From positions 1-64,000 of the forward strand of contig NZ_FYEB01000020.1 in the NCBI RefSeq assembly GCF_900187445.1: DNA of 64,000 nt, read 5' to 3'. Made by a program: the position numbers and the translations under genes. This document shows, in pieces, positions 10,195-18,385 of this stretch (position 1 is its first letter; the number at the start of each line of letters is the position of its first letter). The stretch comes from Pseudomonas sp. Irchel s3b2. GTDB lineage: Bacteria; Pseudomonadota; Gammaproteobacteria; Pseudomonadales; Pseudomonadaceae. The notes beneath the pieces are model-generated. The model saw only the letters and a list, made by a program, of their open reading frames with translations. It was not told the origin of the DNA and searched no databases.

Positions 10195-11459
10195 ATCTAT
10201 TCAAATCTCGTATACGTCCGACCTTAGGGTCGCTTATCGGCCGTGGGCATTTGATCGTCGCCCTGGTGGGCGTGGCCATGGCCAGTGTTTCGTTGACCCT
10301 GCTGGGCGTTCTGGCCTTGCGGGTTTATGCCGATCACAACCTGCATCTGATTGCCCGCTCGATCAACTACACCGTGGAAGCCGCGGTGGTGTTCAACGAT
10401 AAGGTCGCCGCCACTGAGGCGTTGGCATTGATCGCGTCCACCGAAGAAGTGGCTGATGCCCTGGTGATGGATGGGCAAGGGGAGTTGCTCGCACGTTGGC
10501 AACGACCGGAAACGGGATTGCTCTCCGATCTTGAAATGCAGGTCGCCCGGGCGATTCTGGAAAAACCCATCAGCATGCCGATCGTCCATCAAGGTCAGGA
10601 AATCGGCAGCATTCTGCTCACCGGCCACGGCGGCAGTCTGATGCGCTTTTTGCTCAGCGGTCTGATGGGGATCGTCTTGTGTACCGCCGTCAGTGCCTGC
10701 GTTGCGCTCTATCTGGCGCGTCGGCAATTGCGGGGGATCATCGGCCCGTTGCGCAGCCTGGCTGCCGTGGCTCACGCCGCCCGCAGTGAGCGAGCTTTCG
10801 ACCAGCGCGTGCCGCCCGCCGACATTGCCGAACTCGACAACCTGGGCAACGACTTCAATGCCTTGCTCGATGAACTCGAATCCTGGCAGACCCACTTGCA
10901 AAGCGAAAACGAAACCCTGGCCCACCAAGCCAGCCATGACAGCCTTACCGGGCTGCCGAATCGAGCATTTTTCGAAGGCCGCCTGATGCGTGCCTTGCGC
11001 AATGCAGGCAAGCTCGATGAGCGAGTGGCCGTGCTGTTTCTCGACAGCGACCGGTTCAAGGAGATCAACGATAACTTCGGCCACGCTGCCGGCGATGCGG
11101 TGCTGATCGCCGTGGCAACCCGGGTTCGCGCACAGCTGCGTGAAGAGGATCTGGTTGCACGTCTGGGCGGCGACGAGTTTGCAATCCTGCTCACACCGCT
11201 GCACAAGGCCGAAGACGCCGAACGGATTGCTGACAAAATCATCGCCAGCATGGAAATACCCATCCAATTGCCGGGCAGTACCCAGGTGTTGACTTCACTC
11301 AGTATTGGCATCGCCGTGTACCCCGATCATGGGGTCACACCGGGTGAGTTGCTCGATGCTGCCGACGCCGCGATGTACCAGGCCAAACGCCTTTCCCGAG
11401 GCGCGCAGCAAACGGCAGGGGCGGAGCTCCCTGTCGCCCATGTTCAAACCAGGAGCTAG
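10191..11459 (+). CDS. yfiN: Membrane diguanylate cyclase YfiN (TpbB)
   Basis: This 422-residue inner-membrane protein makes c-di-GMP. It has a first membrane helix at about residues 20-45, a periplasmic CHASE8-like sensor, a second helix at about 150-173, a HAMP segment, and a C-terminal GGDEF domain with an intact ARLGGDEFAIL active site. The GGDEF domain begins with the usual DSLTGLPNRAFF motif. The start overlaps the yfiR stop; a longer frame from 10050 would run over yfiR and has no support. Position between yfiR and yfiB is the conserved arrangement and implies control by those two partners, linking envelope stress to biofilm formation. Confidence 0.94.
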   Translation: MNLFKSRIRPTLGSLIGRGHLIVALVGVAMASVSLTLLGVLALRVYADHNLHLIARSINYTVEAAVVFNDKVAATEALALIASTEEVADALVMDGQGELLARWQRPETGLLSDLEMQVARAILEKPISMPIVHQGQEIGSILLTGHGGSLMRFLLSGLMGIVLCTAVSACVALYLARRQLRGIIGPLRSLAAVAHAARSERAFDQRVPPADIAELDNLGNDFNALLDELESWQTHLQSENETLAHQASHDSLTGLPNRAFFEGRLMRALRNAGKLDERVAVLFLDSDRFKEINDNFGHAAGDAVLIAVATRVRAQLREEDLVARLGGDEFAILLTPLHKAEDAERIADKIIASMEIPIQLPGSTQVLTSLSIGIAVYPDHGVTPGELLDAADAAMYQAKRLSRGAQQTAGAELPVAHVQTRS

Positions 11460-11464
11460 TTTCT

Positions 11465-11968
11465 GTGTTCACCCCCAATCAGCATTCTCTACGACTGTTC
11501 ACGATCACCCTGTTCCTGGCCTTGCTGGCATTGACCGGTTGCCAGATGGCACCGCAACAAGGCCTGACCCCGGCGCAGATCGCCGAGCTCAAGCAGCAAG
11601 GTTTCGAGATGACTGACGAGGGCTGGGCCTTTGGTCTGTCCGATAAAGTGCTGTTCGGCAGTGATGTCGAGAACCTCAACGCCGTTAGTACCGAGATTGT
11701 CGAGCGCATTGGCAAGGCGTTATTGAGTGTGGAAATCGAACGGGTGAGGGTCGACGGCCACACCGATGCTTCGGGCAAAGAGTCCTATAACGAACAGCTT
11801 TCCCTGCGTCGCGCAAAAAGCGTCGGCAAGGTTTTGGCCGCCGTCGGCATGAAAGAAGAAAACATCCAACTGCGCGGTCTGGGCAGCAGCAACCCCGTCG
11901 CTTCCAACGACAGCGCGGTCGGACGCACCGAGAACCGTCGGGTATCGATCGTGGTGAGCGCGGATTAA
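11465..11968 (+). CDS. yfiB: Outer-membrane OmpA-like lipoprotein YfiB
   Basis: This 167-residue lipoprotein has a signal peptide ending in a lipobox (ALTGC) and a C-terminal OmpA peptidoglycan-binding domain (VRVDGHTDASGKESYNEQLS, then GRTENRRVSIVV). In the known system YfiB sits in the outer membrane, captures YfiR and so relieves YfiN. Start is GTG at 11465, preceded by AGGAG at the yfiN end. The TAA stop overlaps the stop of a LysR fragment on the other strand, so before the element inserted these two genes met tail to tail. Confidence 0.93.
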   Translation: MFTPNQHSLRLFTITLFLALLALTGCQMAPQQGLTPAQIAELKQQGFEMTDEGWAFGLSDKVLFGSDVENLNAVSTEIVERIGKALLSVEIERVRVDGHTDASGKESYNEQLSLRRAKSVGKVLAAVGMKEENIQLRGLGSSNPVASNDSAVGRTENRRVSIVVSAD

Positions 11969-12101
11969 TCGGCGAACAGCATCTCTCTACTTTCCCCCAT
12001 CAACAGCCCTTGATTCTGCTCGGTGACGGCACGGATGTAATCCCACAGCAGTGTGATTCGCTTGAGCTTGCGCAGGTCTTCCCGGCAGTACATCCAGAAC
12101 T
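11965..12101 (-). pseudogene. Orphaned 3' end of a LysR gene (left of the integrated element)
   Basis: Read on the minus strand this stretch encodes FWMYCREDLRKLKRITLLWD then YIRAVTEQNQGLL and ends in LFAD and a stop. The same C-terminus, with changes after YIRAVTE, closes the intact LysR protein at 19592-20539. The copies share 12018-12101 with 19645-19728 at a constant offset of 7627 bases. I infer this is the original 3' end of that LysR gene, cut off when the element integrated and supplied a replacement 3' end on the right. It has no start or DNA-binding domain. Confidence 0.85.
12061..12101. repeat. attL candidate
   Basis: This 41-base block inside the LysR 3' coding sequence matches 19688-19728 with a single mismatch (12079 T versus 19706 C). 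The uninterrupted identity is 22 bases, 12080-12101. Sequence to the right diverges abruptly, which marks the left junction. Confidence 0.8.
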
Positions 12102-12146
12102 ACAGGACGTAAGGGTTCCACCCAATGATTACGGGGCCCTAATGCC

Positions 12147-13631
12147 ATGATGACCATTTTCAAGCTCTGTCCTGTTACAAGTGCTGTCACAAACTCTGCT
12201 GTCTCCCTCAGGCCCACTACAAGGCTCGCTAAGCCCTATCACTACAGGCGCAATGGCATCTACTATCTGCGCCTCAGAGAGACCGGCAGCACCACTCAAA
12301 CCACCTCAGTTTCCCTTAAGACCACCGATAGAAAGGCCGCTATGGACGCTTCACGACGACTTGCCGAGACCATCAAGGCTTTCCACTTGGACCACCCTCA
12401 GGCGACTTGGCTTGAGCTGCGGGAGCATCTGTTGTGGGTCGCTGAGAGTCTCTTGTCGACTGCCCATGATGTTCACTCGTTACGTGACTGGGGCGACCTC
12501 TACGAAGACGTTTGGACCAACCTGTCTGAGATTGCTGCAACGATGCCACTCAGCGTCGATCAGCATGAACACGTAGCGAGAGCGAGGGAGGTGATGTCTG
12601 CTGCTCAGGTGCGCCTACAGGGCGACTCTGTGCCATTGGTGACCATCATCCGGGACCTTGAAGGTGACCAAGCGAAGCCCGCAGAGAGCGTCCCTGTGTC
12701 TCTATCTGTATTAGCTCCAATGACCTTTGAGGTTCTCTCGGGGCTCTACTTGGCGGACCGCGCTCAGGACCAGAAGGCATCGACCCTTAAGGAGACTAAG
12801 GTGTGCCACGGAACACTCTCTGCTCAGTTGGGAGACCTTGATCTACGGAATCACTCAAGGGCTGACCTTGTGGCTCTCCGAGATCGCCTCTCCGAAGGCC
12901 GGATGTCCTCAACGGTCAACAAGCTGCTCGTGAAACTCTCGGCGGTACTCGCTTGGGCTGTGGAGAACGGTCATCTGGTAAAGACCTACGACAAGAAGCT
13001 GAAACTCACGAAGGGCCTCGAATCGACCCGTAAGACGTTCTCTCAGGCTCAAGTGGTCAAGGTGATGGAGTATGCGAGCAACCTCCCAGAGACCTCATGG
13101 AAGCGCTGGCTGCTCAGTCTTGGAGTCATCACTGGCGGGCGTCTAAACGAAATCTCTCAGCTAACAACAAGCGACATACAGACTCTTGCGTCGGGAATCG
13201 TTGCCATCCACATCAATGAGGCTGGAGAAGGGAAGTCGATAAAGAACAAGCGCAGTGAACGATTGGTGCCGTTAACTGATGGCGCCTATGGATTCGACCT
13301 TGCAGCATTCTTGCGATATGTCGAGTTATGCAAGCTCAGTGGGGCGGAGCCGGAGCCATTGGCGCAGATCGGGTACAAGACAGCGGGAGACTGGGCAAAC
13401 CGTCAAGCAATCCCTGTGGCTCTTGGAGCTGATCACAAGGCTGGCCTCACTTACCACTCATTCCGCCATTCCTTGGCTTCGCTGATGCAGGTTCAGGGCG
13501 TTCCTACGGTTCATGCTCAGGCGGTCATGGGGCATGCCTCGGGGACCATCACGTTCGATATATATGGAAACGGTGTACCCATTGAGGCACTCGCTAAGGT
13601 GCTTTCCGGAGTCTTTCGGGAAGTTAGCTGA
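12147..13631 (+). CDS. int: Tyrosine recombinase / phage-type integrase
   Basis: This 494-residue protein catalyses site-specific integration and excision of the element. The C-terminal catalytic domain shows the full set: R332 (TGGRLNEIS), a lysine-rich beta hairpin near 367-370, H437-x-x-R440 (HSFRHS), H463 (GHASG) and the nucleophile Y473. A SAM-like core-binding region precedes it at about 190-285 and an arm-binding N-terminus at about 28-62. It begins 46 bases from the left junction and reads inward, the usual place for an integrase. The first ATG pair at 12147 is used; no strong ribosome site is visible. Two TGTYACAA motifs lie inside its 5' end. Confidence 0.93.
   Translation: MMTIFKLCPVTSAVTNSAVSLRPTTRLAKPYHYRRNGIYYLRLRETGSTTQTTSVSLKTTDRKAAMDASRRLAETIKAFHLDHPQATWLELREHLLWVAESLLSTAHDVHSLRDWGDLYEDVWTNLSEIAATMPLSVDQHEHVARAREVMSAAQVRLQGDSVPLVTIIRDLEGDQAKPAESVPVSLSVLAPMTFEVLSGLYLADRAQDQKASTLKETKVCHGTLSAQLGDLDLRNHSRADLVALRDRLSEGRMSSTVNKLLVKLSAVLAWAVENGHLVKTYDKKLKLTKGLESTRKTFSQAQVVKVMEYASNLPETSWKRWLLSLGVITGGRLNEISQLTTSDIQTLASGIVAIHINEAGEGKSIKNKRSERLVPLTDGAYGFDLAAFLRYVELCKLSGAEPEPLAQIGYKTAGDWANRQAIPVALGADHKAGLTYHSFRHSLASLMQVQGVPTVHAQAVMGHASGTITFDIYGNGVPIEALAKVLSGVFREVS
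12173..12192. repeat. Candidate integrase arm sites, left
   Basis: TGTTACAA (12173-12180) and TGTCACAA (12185-12192) sit near the left junction. The same octamer TGTCACAA occurs twice near the right junction (19500-19507 and 19524-19531), and the longer string ACAAGTGCTGT is shared by both ends. Paired short repeats near both ends of an integrated element fit arm-type integrase binding sites. Function is inferred. Confidence 0.5.
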
Positions 13632-13931
13632 CGCTTTCAGGACTCGTGCGCTGGACACCAAGGCTACCGTCCCTATGCAAAGATCAGCTCAGTTTTCGCG
13701 CTCCTACGTGAAATCTGAGTATCTCTCAGAGGGGGTGAACCTCAGAAATTCAAGGGGAACCTGATTTTAGATCCCCTTGACTCCGCAGCTCCGTCTAACA
13801 CATGAAGCACTACCAAATCTTCTGAGGTGTATCAGTAATAGAGTCGGACACCCTCTGCGAGCATCCGGAATTCCTGTCTTCAAGGCCCTTAGGACGGGAC
13901 TCGTACCTCAGCAGCAGGCTTTATTGCATTC
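13632..13931. other. Gap between integrase and the convergent nuclease-like gene
   Basis: This 300-base spacer lies between two genes that converge. I see no supported coding sequence, no strong hairpin and no repeat shared with other parts of the window. Confidence 0.5.
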
Positions 13932-16160
13932 TCAGCCGATGTTGTCAGAGTACTTTTTATACTGGTCATGTTTAAGTTTGTTGGCTCGCTCACTAATAAT
14001 CATGCTGATCCTCTCAGGAGGTCGATCACCCCACTCTTCAGTGTCGCCCATTAACTGATGCATGGTCGCTGAGGGTAGATGTCTGCCAAGTTGTAAGCCT
14101 GCGGTAGTTGGCAATAGATCAGAAAATAATCTTCTGACATTTTCAGCGTTAGCAGCCAAGGAAACAAAGTTTAGTATGAACTCAGGTCGCATGATGTAGG
14201 GGGCCCCTCCTTGAGACTCGACAAGAGCCTTCGAGAAATTCAGTACGTGAGTTTCCTTTGTAAGCCACCACGTCCTGTAGCCAAATCCGTCATAGATACC
14301 GGCTTCTTCGTTTTTTCTCCTTTGCGCATATGTGGCATATGCCATCAAAGCATCGTTATATGAAAGGTCTTCATGCTTAGACGGTCTTGCTTCTTCGAGC
14401 TTGGCCGCAAGCTCCTTTACTTTCTCATCGTTCACGGATGCCTTGAGTTCCTCTGTTGAGAGAAATTTCATGCTAAATTTTTGAAGCAGAAAGCCCTTGA
14501 GATCCTGTCGAGCACTTTCAGAGCGATTTCGAAGTGCTGAATGTGTGACGACTTGCTCTATAAATTGAGTCCAGGTTTTAGGGCCTTTAGCAGCTTTGCG
14601 AGAATGAAAGTATGCTCGGATCATAATTCGGTCACTATCAATCGTCATATCTTTTTGTAGGTACTTTTCTTGTTCCGCATAGTGATTTCTGAATTCTAAG
14701 TCAGTGGCGTGTAGGTGAGTGAAAACTTCATCCAGTACTGGTTCGGTTAAAGTCAGCTCTGACCCCAGCTGTTTACATACCTCAAGTATTCTGGTGACCT
14801 GCTTGTTTGCGTCCTCTACGTACCTCTCAGAGATTGCCTTAACAATCAAATCAGTTCCGATGAGCAGTCGGAAGTTTCCTCCCATCTTGTTAAAGTACTC
14901 CAGAAGCCTCGGTGCAGACTGCATGGTAACCAATAGGCAGGAAGTCTTAGAGAGGTAAGCCATGTATTCTCTTTCCTCCGTTGAAGGATGGTAGAATATC
15001 CCTCGAAGAGAATTAAGACAGGCTCCAAACATTTCTGGGGTGAGGGATTTTCCGTGGTCAATTTCGGAAAGTACTCTCACCATAATATCTTCTACCACTT
15101 GGTCAGAGATATGTATTGTCTCAAGTTTTCCTTCCAGAAAAGCCGCGAGTAGTAGGCCCTGATCGATGAAGTAGCGATGCACGGTTTGAAACACAAGTGT
15201 GTTGCAAGCAACTTTTTGTATTGCCTTCTCTATATCACCGATTTCCCCGACCAATCTCGCGGTGATCGAGTGTCGAAATGTGGTCTGCCGCGCCAGAGCT
15301 GCGCTTGCCTCAGTGGCCAATATTGTTCGCATCTCGTAGGGCAATGAAAAACTGTCAGTAGCTTTATAGTATCTGAGACGCTCCACTCCGCCTGCTTCTT
15401 TGGTCATGAGGGCCGTCAGGCGCTTATTGAGATTTGGAAGTAATACGGTTTTTGCTTGCGGGAATAATTCCGATATTGAAGTGTGTATTGACGAGCGATT
15501 TACCAAGATTTTGGTATCTGGATCGGTATCTCTGAGAGACCAATAAATCAATGCGTCCAAAACCTGTTCGTTTAAATGGTTCTTTACATGCTTGCTTTTT
15601 AGTTCGTAATTTAGATATACATAAACCGTAGGGTCCGTTGCATACTCATTGACGGCGGTTAGGTTGCTGCTTGCTGCTCGTGACAATGCAGATATTTCAG
15701 AAGTGAAGAACTCATAAAACATACTGTTGTACTTTTCGTCAGTATTAACGTAACCCTTGATTTTTTCATAGTCTCTGAATTGAACCATGATGCCATGATT
15801 TTCAATAATTTCTTGTACAATGATGTCCGACTTTGGTAAGGCAATGCTGGTGACGTAAATTATTTGAAGAGGGGTGCGTCCACTGGTTTGTAACGCTTTT
15901 ATCGTCTCATTAACCTTTGCTTTGACACCCGCTTCAGCAGTAATTGTAAACTGTACGAAGGTATTTGGTTTTCCGGTAATTTCCTGTATGTAGCTGGAAA
16001 GTGCCCCATCCGCCCCACCGTCATGTATTCCGCCCATAGGAATAAAGCTTTCCTTAAAGACGAGGGCAAATAGCTGTTTCGCAAATACTTCAAAGCGAAC
16101 GCCAGAAATTTTTCCCATCAAATAAGAAAACAAATCATCCGGTACAATTTTTATGGACAT
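13932..16160 (-). CDS. Putative defence nuclease: Mrr-like N-terminus plus PIN-like C-terminus
   Basis: I do not recognise this 742-residue protein by name. The N-terminus (about 1-120) resembles Mrr/restriction-type endonucleases: after helix VRFEVFAKQLFALVF comes a GGIHDGGADG loop (D47, D51) and a strand FVQFTIT where a Q/E-x-K would sit, followed by the KAKVNETIKAL helix. A second region (about 405-645) has PIN-like features: LLIGTDLIVKAI (D436), LTEPVLDEVF (E472 or E478) and WWLTKET. Start is the ATG at 16160 behind AAGGAAG; the frame is open to 16196. It is AT-rich and convergent with the integrase. Both domain calls are tentative; a defence role is inferred from context. Confidence 0.6.
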   Translation of the reverse strand: MSIKIVPDDLFSYLMGKISGVRFEVFAKQLFALVFKESFIPMGGIHDGGADGALSSYIQEITGKPNTFVQFTITAEAGVKAKVNETIKALQTSGRTPLQIIYVTSIALPKSDIIVQEIIENHGIMVQFRDYEKIKGYVNTDEKYNSMFYEFFTSEISALSRAASSNLTAVNEYATDPTVYVYLNYELKSKHVKNHLNEQVLDALIYWSLRDTDPDTKILVNRSSIHTSISELFPQAKTVLLPNLNKRLTALMTKEAGGVERLRYYKATDSFSLPYEMRTILATEASAALARQTTFRHSITARLVGEIGDIEKAIQKVACNTLVFQTVHRYFIDQGLLLAAFLEGKLETIHISDQVVEDIMVRVLSEIDHGKSLTPEMFGACLNSLRGIFYHPSTEEREYMAYLSKTSCLLVTMQSAPRLLEYFNKMGGNFRLLIGTDLIVKAISERYVEDANKQVTRILEVCKQLGSELTLTEPVLDEVFTHLHATDLEFRNHYAEQEKYLQKDMTIDSDRIMIRAYFHSRKAAKGPKTWTQFIEQVVTHSALRNRSESARQDLKGFLLQKFSMKFLSTEELKASVNDEKVKELAAKLEEARPSKHEDLSYNDALMAYATYAQRRKNEEAGIYDGFGYRTWWLTKETHVLNFSKALVESQGGAPYIMRPEFILNFVSLAANAENVRRLFSDLLPTTAGLQLGRHLPSATMHQLMGDTEEWGDRPPERISMIISERANKLKHDQYKKYSDNIG

Positions 16161-16566
16161 GGGGTGGGGACTTCCTTGATTGGGTGGCGGCGTCACGGTT
16201 CTTCTTCGCTAAGGTAATCCAACACCGATTCTATGGTTTTGTCAACGCGGATAATGCCGAAAGCATCTAAACGTGATTGAAGCCTGTTCGGTTAAACCAT
16301 TTGTTGCGGGCAGCAGCTTAGAATCGGCTCGACGCCACGTTGATTTACGTAAAGATTAGCTCCTGTCGGTGAAATTTCCATCGGGTACACCGTGGAATTA
16401 AAAACCCTCACTATGGTTACCAGTAGCACGAGCCTCTAATAAAGTTCAGTTGATGGTTACACAAGCGAAATGCAGCGTTTCACGAGTAGGCCTGTAAAGA
16501 TATTAAATCCCCTCACTATTACGGGACAGGCCCTCTGCTTGTTCATCTGAATAGGAGTCCTCATCA
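16161..16566. promoter_or_regulatory. Divergent control region between nuclease-like gene and RepL-like gene
   Basis: This 406-base AT-rich stretch separates two divergent genes and so must carry both promoters. A direct repeat CCCTCACTAT occurs at 16405-16414 and 16510-16519. No open reading frame has support. An AGGAG ribosome site at 16553-16557 belongs to the rightward gene. Confidence 0.45.
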
Positions 16567-17097
16567 TTGACCATAATTTCGAACCGTCTCAAAACCACCA
16601 TCGACATTACAACTGAGCAAGAACTGACATTTGATACCCATACAGGTGAAGTCCTTGTGAGCCGAAAGGAGATCATAAAAAGACATAGAGTCACCACGGA
16701 CGTGGGCAAGCAATGCAGACACCCAGTTGATGCTCGCAACTTTGAGGAGCTCGCTGAGATCCTTTCCGTTCACGACCATTGGGCTGACAATCTGACCGTC
16801 GAGGCTGACAAGCTTCTGGACCTACTGGAGACAGGAAAAATCACTGCGGGCGCCGTCAGGTTGTTCCGGCAGATCCTACTTGGATTGGCTGGTCGGAATA
16901 TCTGGTTTGGCAAGCTGGCCGACATCGGGACCAAGCGGGAGATTGGAGACTTGAGCCAAGCTGGCTTAATCCGTGTGATCCGACAAGGGAAGACACTTCC
17001 GACCAAAGTAACCGTTCATCCGTGGTACGGCTGGCGTGGCGATCTGGCCAGTCGTCAGTCCTACATTGGTGACTGGATCGGCGGCATCGAGGATTGA
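16567..17097 (+). CDS. Small winged-helix protein, RepL-like
   Basis: This 176-residue protein starts at a TTG nine bases after AGGAG. The C-terminal half (about 105-165) reads like a winged helix: GRNIWFGKLADIGTKREIGD then LSQAGLIRVIRQGKTLPTKV and HPWYGWRGDL. The last motif recalls the 'NP-x-x-x-RG' end of plasmid RepL-type replication or phage transcription regulators. It lies next to a strongly folded intergenic segment and a Rha regulator, so a role in replication or control of the element is plausible. I do not recognise the N-terminal half. Assignment is by motif impression only. Confidence 0.55.
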   Translation: MTIISNRLKTTIDITTEQELTFDTHTGEVLVSRKEIIKRHRVTTDVGKQCRHPVDARNFEELAEILSVHDHWADNLTVEADKLLDLLETGKITAGAVRLFRQILLGLAGRNIWFGKLADIGTKREIGDLSQAGLIRVIRQGKTLPTKVTVHPWYGWRGDLASRQSYIGDWIGGIED

Positions 17098-17454
17098 GGT
17101 CAAGGTTCCGAAACTGCTACCAACACATGACTGGAGACCATATCCACCATGGGCTCTCGAATCCGCCTATATATATAAAAGACCAACTTGGAGGACCCAT
17201 GAGGATGCCCGGTAAGAAGGAGGGGAGTAATGATTATCACCCTCCATCGAAAAGGGCATCTTGAAGGTACCCATCCGCTTCAACTCAACGAGCCTAAGTC
17301 TGGGCAGACTGAACCCTCTCGCCCGTCGCTGGGCAATTAATCGAGCAGAGTCTTTCTGATTGTTCCTTGTGCTACTCGCCAGAACCCTTGTCGTGGGTCT
17401 CTGTGCTGGTCGGTGGGAGTGAACTCAGGGAGCAATCAAAAGGAGTAACGACTA
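17098..17454. other. Intergenic region with a large two-stage hairpin
   Basis: 357 bases between the RepL-like gene and the Rha gene. A TATATATATAAAA stretch at about 17168-17180 may be part of a promoter. A nested inverted repeat fills 17204-17260. A 21-codon frame (17199-17264, ATG after TTGGAGG, stop TGA) coincides almost exactly with the hairpin; whether it is translated is unknown. Confidence 0.5.
17204..17260 (+). ncRNA. Symmetric hairpin, possible regulatory RNA or origin structure
   Basis: Two nested stems are visible: GATGCCC (17204-17210) pairs with GGGCATC (17254-17260), and GGAGGG (17219-17224) pairs with CCCTCC (17240-17245). They are separated by matched eight-base internal loops, and the apical loop contains the small palindrome TGATTATCA. 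There is no T tract after it, so it is not a standard terminator. It could be a leader RNA for the Rha gene, a replication hairpin or a protein-binding DNA structure. Confidence 0.5.
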
Positions 17455-18006
17455 ATGAAAGAAATGATCAGCACTACCGCAGCCACCTTCGAGAAGATCA
17501 ACAAGGCTGGAGTGATGACCCCAACGACCATCAACGGTTTGCCCGGTATGTCGTCCTTGGAGATCGCTGAGATCACTGGCAAGCGGCATGACCGTGTTCT
17601 GAAGGACGCCAGGAAGATGCTCGAAGAGTTGGGATTAATAGGAGTCGTCAAAACCGACGCGTCCTCCTTTGTCGAGACCAGCTACCAGAATAGTCAGAAC
17701 AAAGCTCAGCCGATGGTTATCCTCGACAAGGAACTGACCTTTACGCTCATCACCGGCTACAGCGTCAAACTACGTCACCTGATCGTCAAACGCTGGCTTG
17801 AACTTGAAGGGGTAGGCTTTGAGCATGTGTCCGTTCAGGCCGCTGTGGTCCATCTGATCGAACGTGAGAAGGACAATCGGCAAGCAGCCCTTCATGCCAT
17901 CAAGAAGGCCATCAGGAAGACTCCACGGTGTCCTCTGAGCCCTGCCGAAAAGGAGCTCCAGCGTTTGAGGCGACTGGCCTACAGGAACTCCCAAAGGGGC
18001 CTGTGA
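17455..18006 (+). CDS. Rha-family phage regulatory protein
   Basis: This 183-residue protein has a Rha domain (about 30-120). The helix-turn-helix-like core reads MSSLEIAEITGKRHDRVLKD then ARKMLEEL, and the domain closes with KELTFTLITGYSVKLRHLIV and KRWLELE. Rha-type proteins occur in lambdoid phages and phage satellites and act in lysogeny or antirepression. Start ATG at 17455 follows AGGAG. The C-terminus is basic (KKAIRKTPRCPLSPAEKELQ), perhaps nucleic-acid binding. It is the clearest sign that the element derives from or parasitises phages. Confidence 0.85.
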   Translation: MKEMISTTAATFEKINKAGVMTPTTINGLPGMSSLEIAEITGKRHDRVLKDARKMLEELGLIGVVKTDASSFVETSYQNSQNKAQPMVILDKELTFTLITGYSVKLRHLIVKRWLELEGVGFEHVSVQAAVVHLIEREKDNRQAALHAIKKAIRKTPRCPLSPAEKELQRLRRLAYRNSQRGL

Positions 18007-18385
18007 GGTCGTCCAAGCAAACACTCAATATGCTTTGGGGTTGTATAGGGTTAGGAGTGTAACTGCATTAACTTGACCGCCTAATTGAGCTTCTCATGAA
18101 CAAATGCCTGCAAAAGAGCGAGTGGCCGCACTCAACTGATTCTGTTGAAACAGTCGGCGCGGCTTCCTGCTCAGAAAAAAGCGCCTCTGAGATTGAATCC
18201 GCAATACGCGCATAAGGATCAAGGCTCAGATGTTACGTAGCAACCACAAAAATCACGTTTTCATCGCTCCATGATTGCCCATTTGGCCGGGTCGACTTTT
18301 TCAACACAATCGATCAGTTGCTGTCATCCATAGTGTCTCGACCCCAAATAGCAAAAATAACGGATTGCGCCGAACTTGTTCTAAT
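18007..18385. other. Gap holding a degenerate MITE copy
   Basis: 379 bases between the Rha gene and the convergent TIR gene. Most of it is a decayed copy of the small inverted-repeat element found intact at 62227-62412. The remaining flanks show no coding frame that I can support. Confidence 0.6.
18136..18317 (-). mobile_element. Degenerate MITE-like element, copy 1
   Basis: The ends are imperfect inverted repeats: CTGATTCTGTTGAAACAGTC on the left, and GACTTTTTCAACACAATCGA on the right. The interior aligns in reverse orientation with the 186-base element at 62227-62412, sharing CAGAT, TACGTAGCA, CGTTTTC, ATGAT and GAGATTGAA in order. No transposase is present. It lies inside the integrated element, which implies that it arrived with it or jumped in later. 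Confidence 0.6.
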
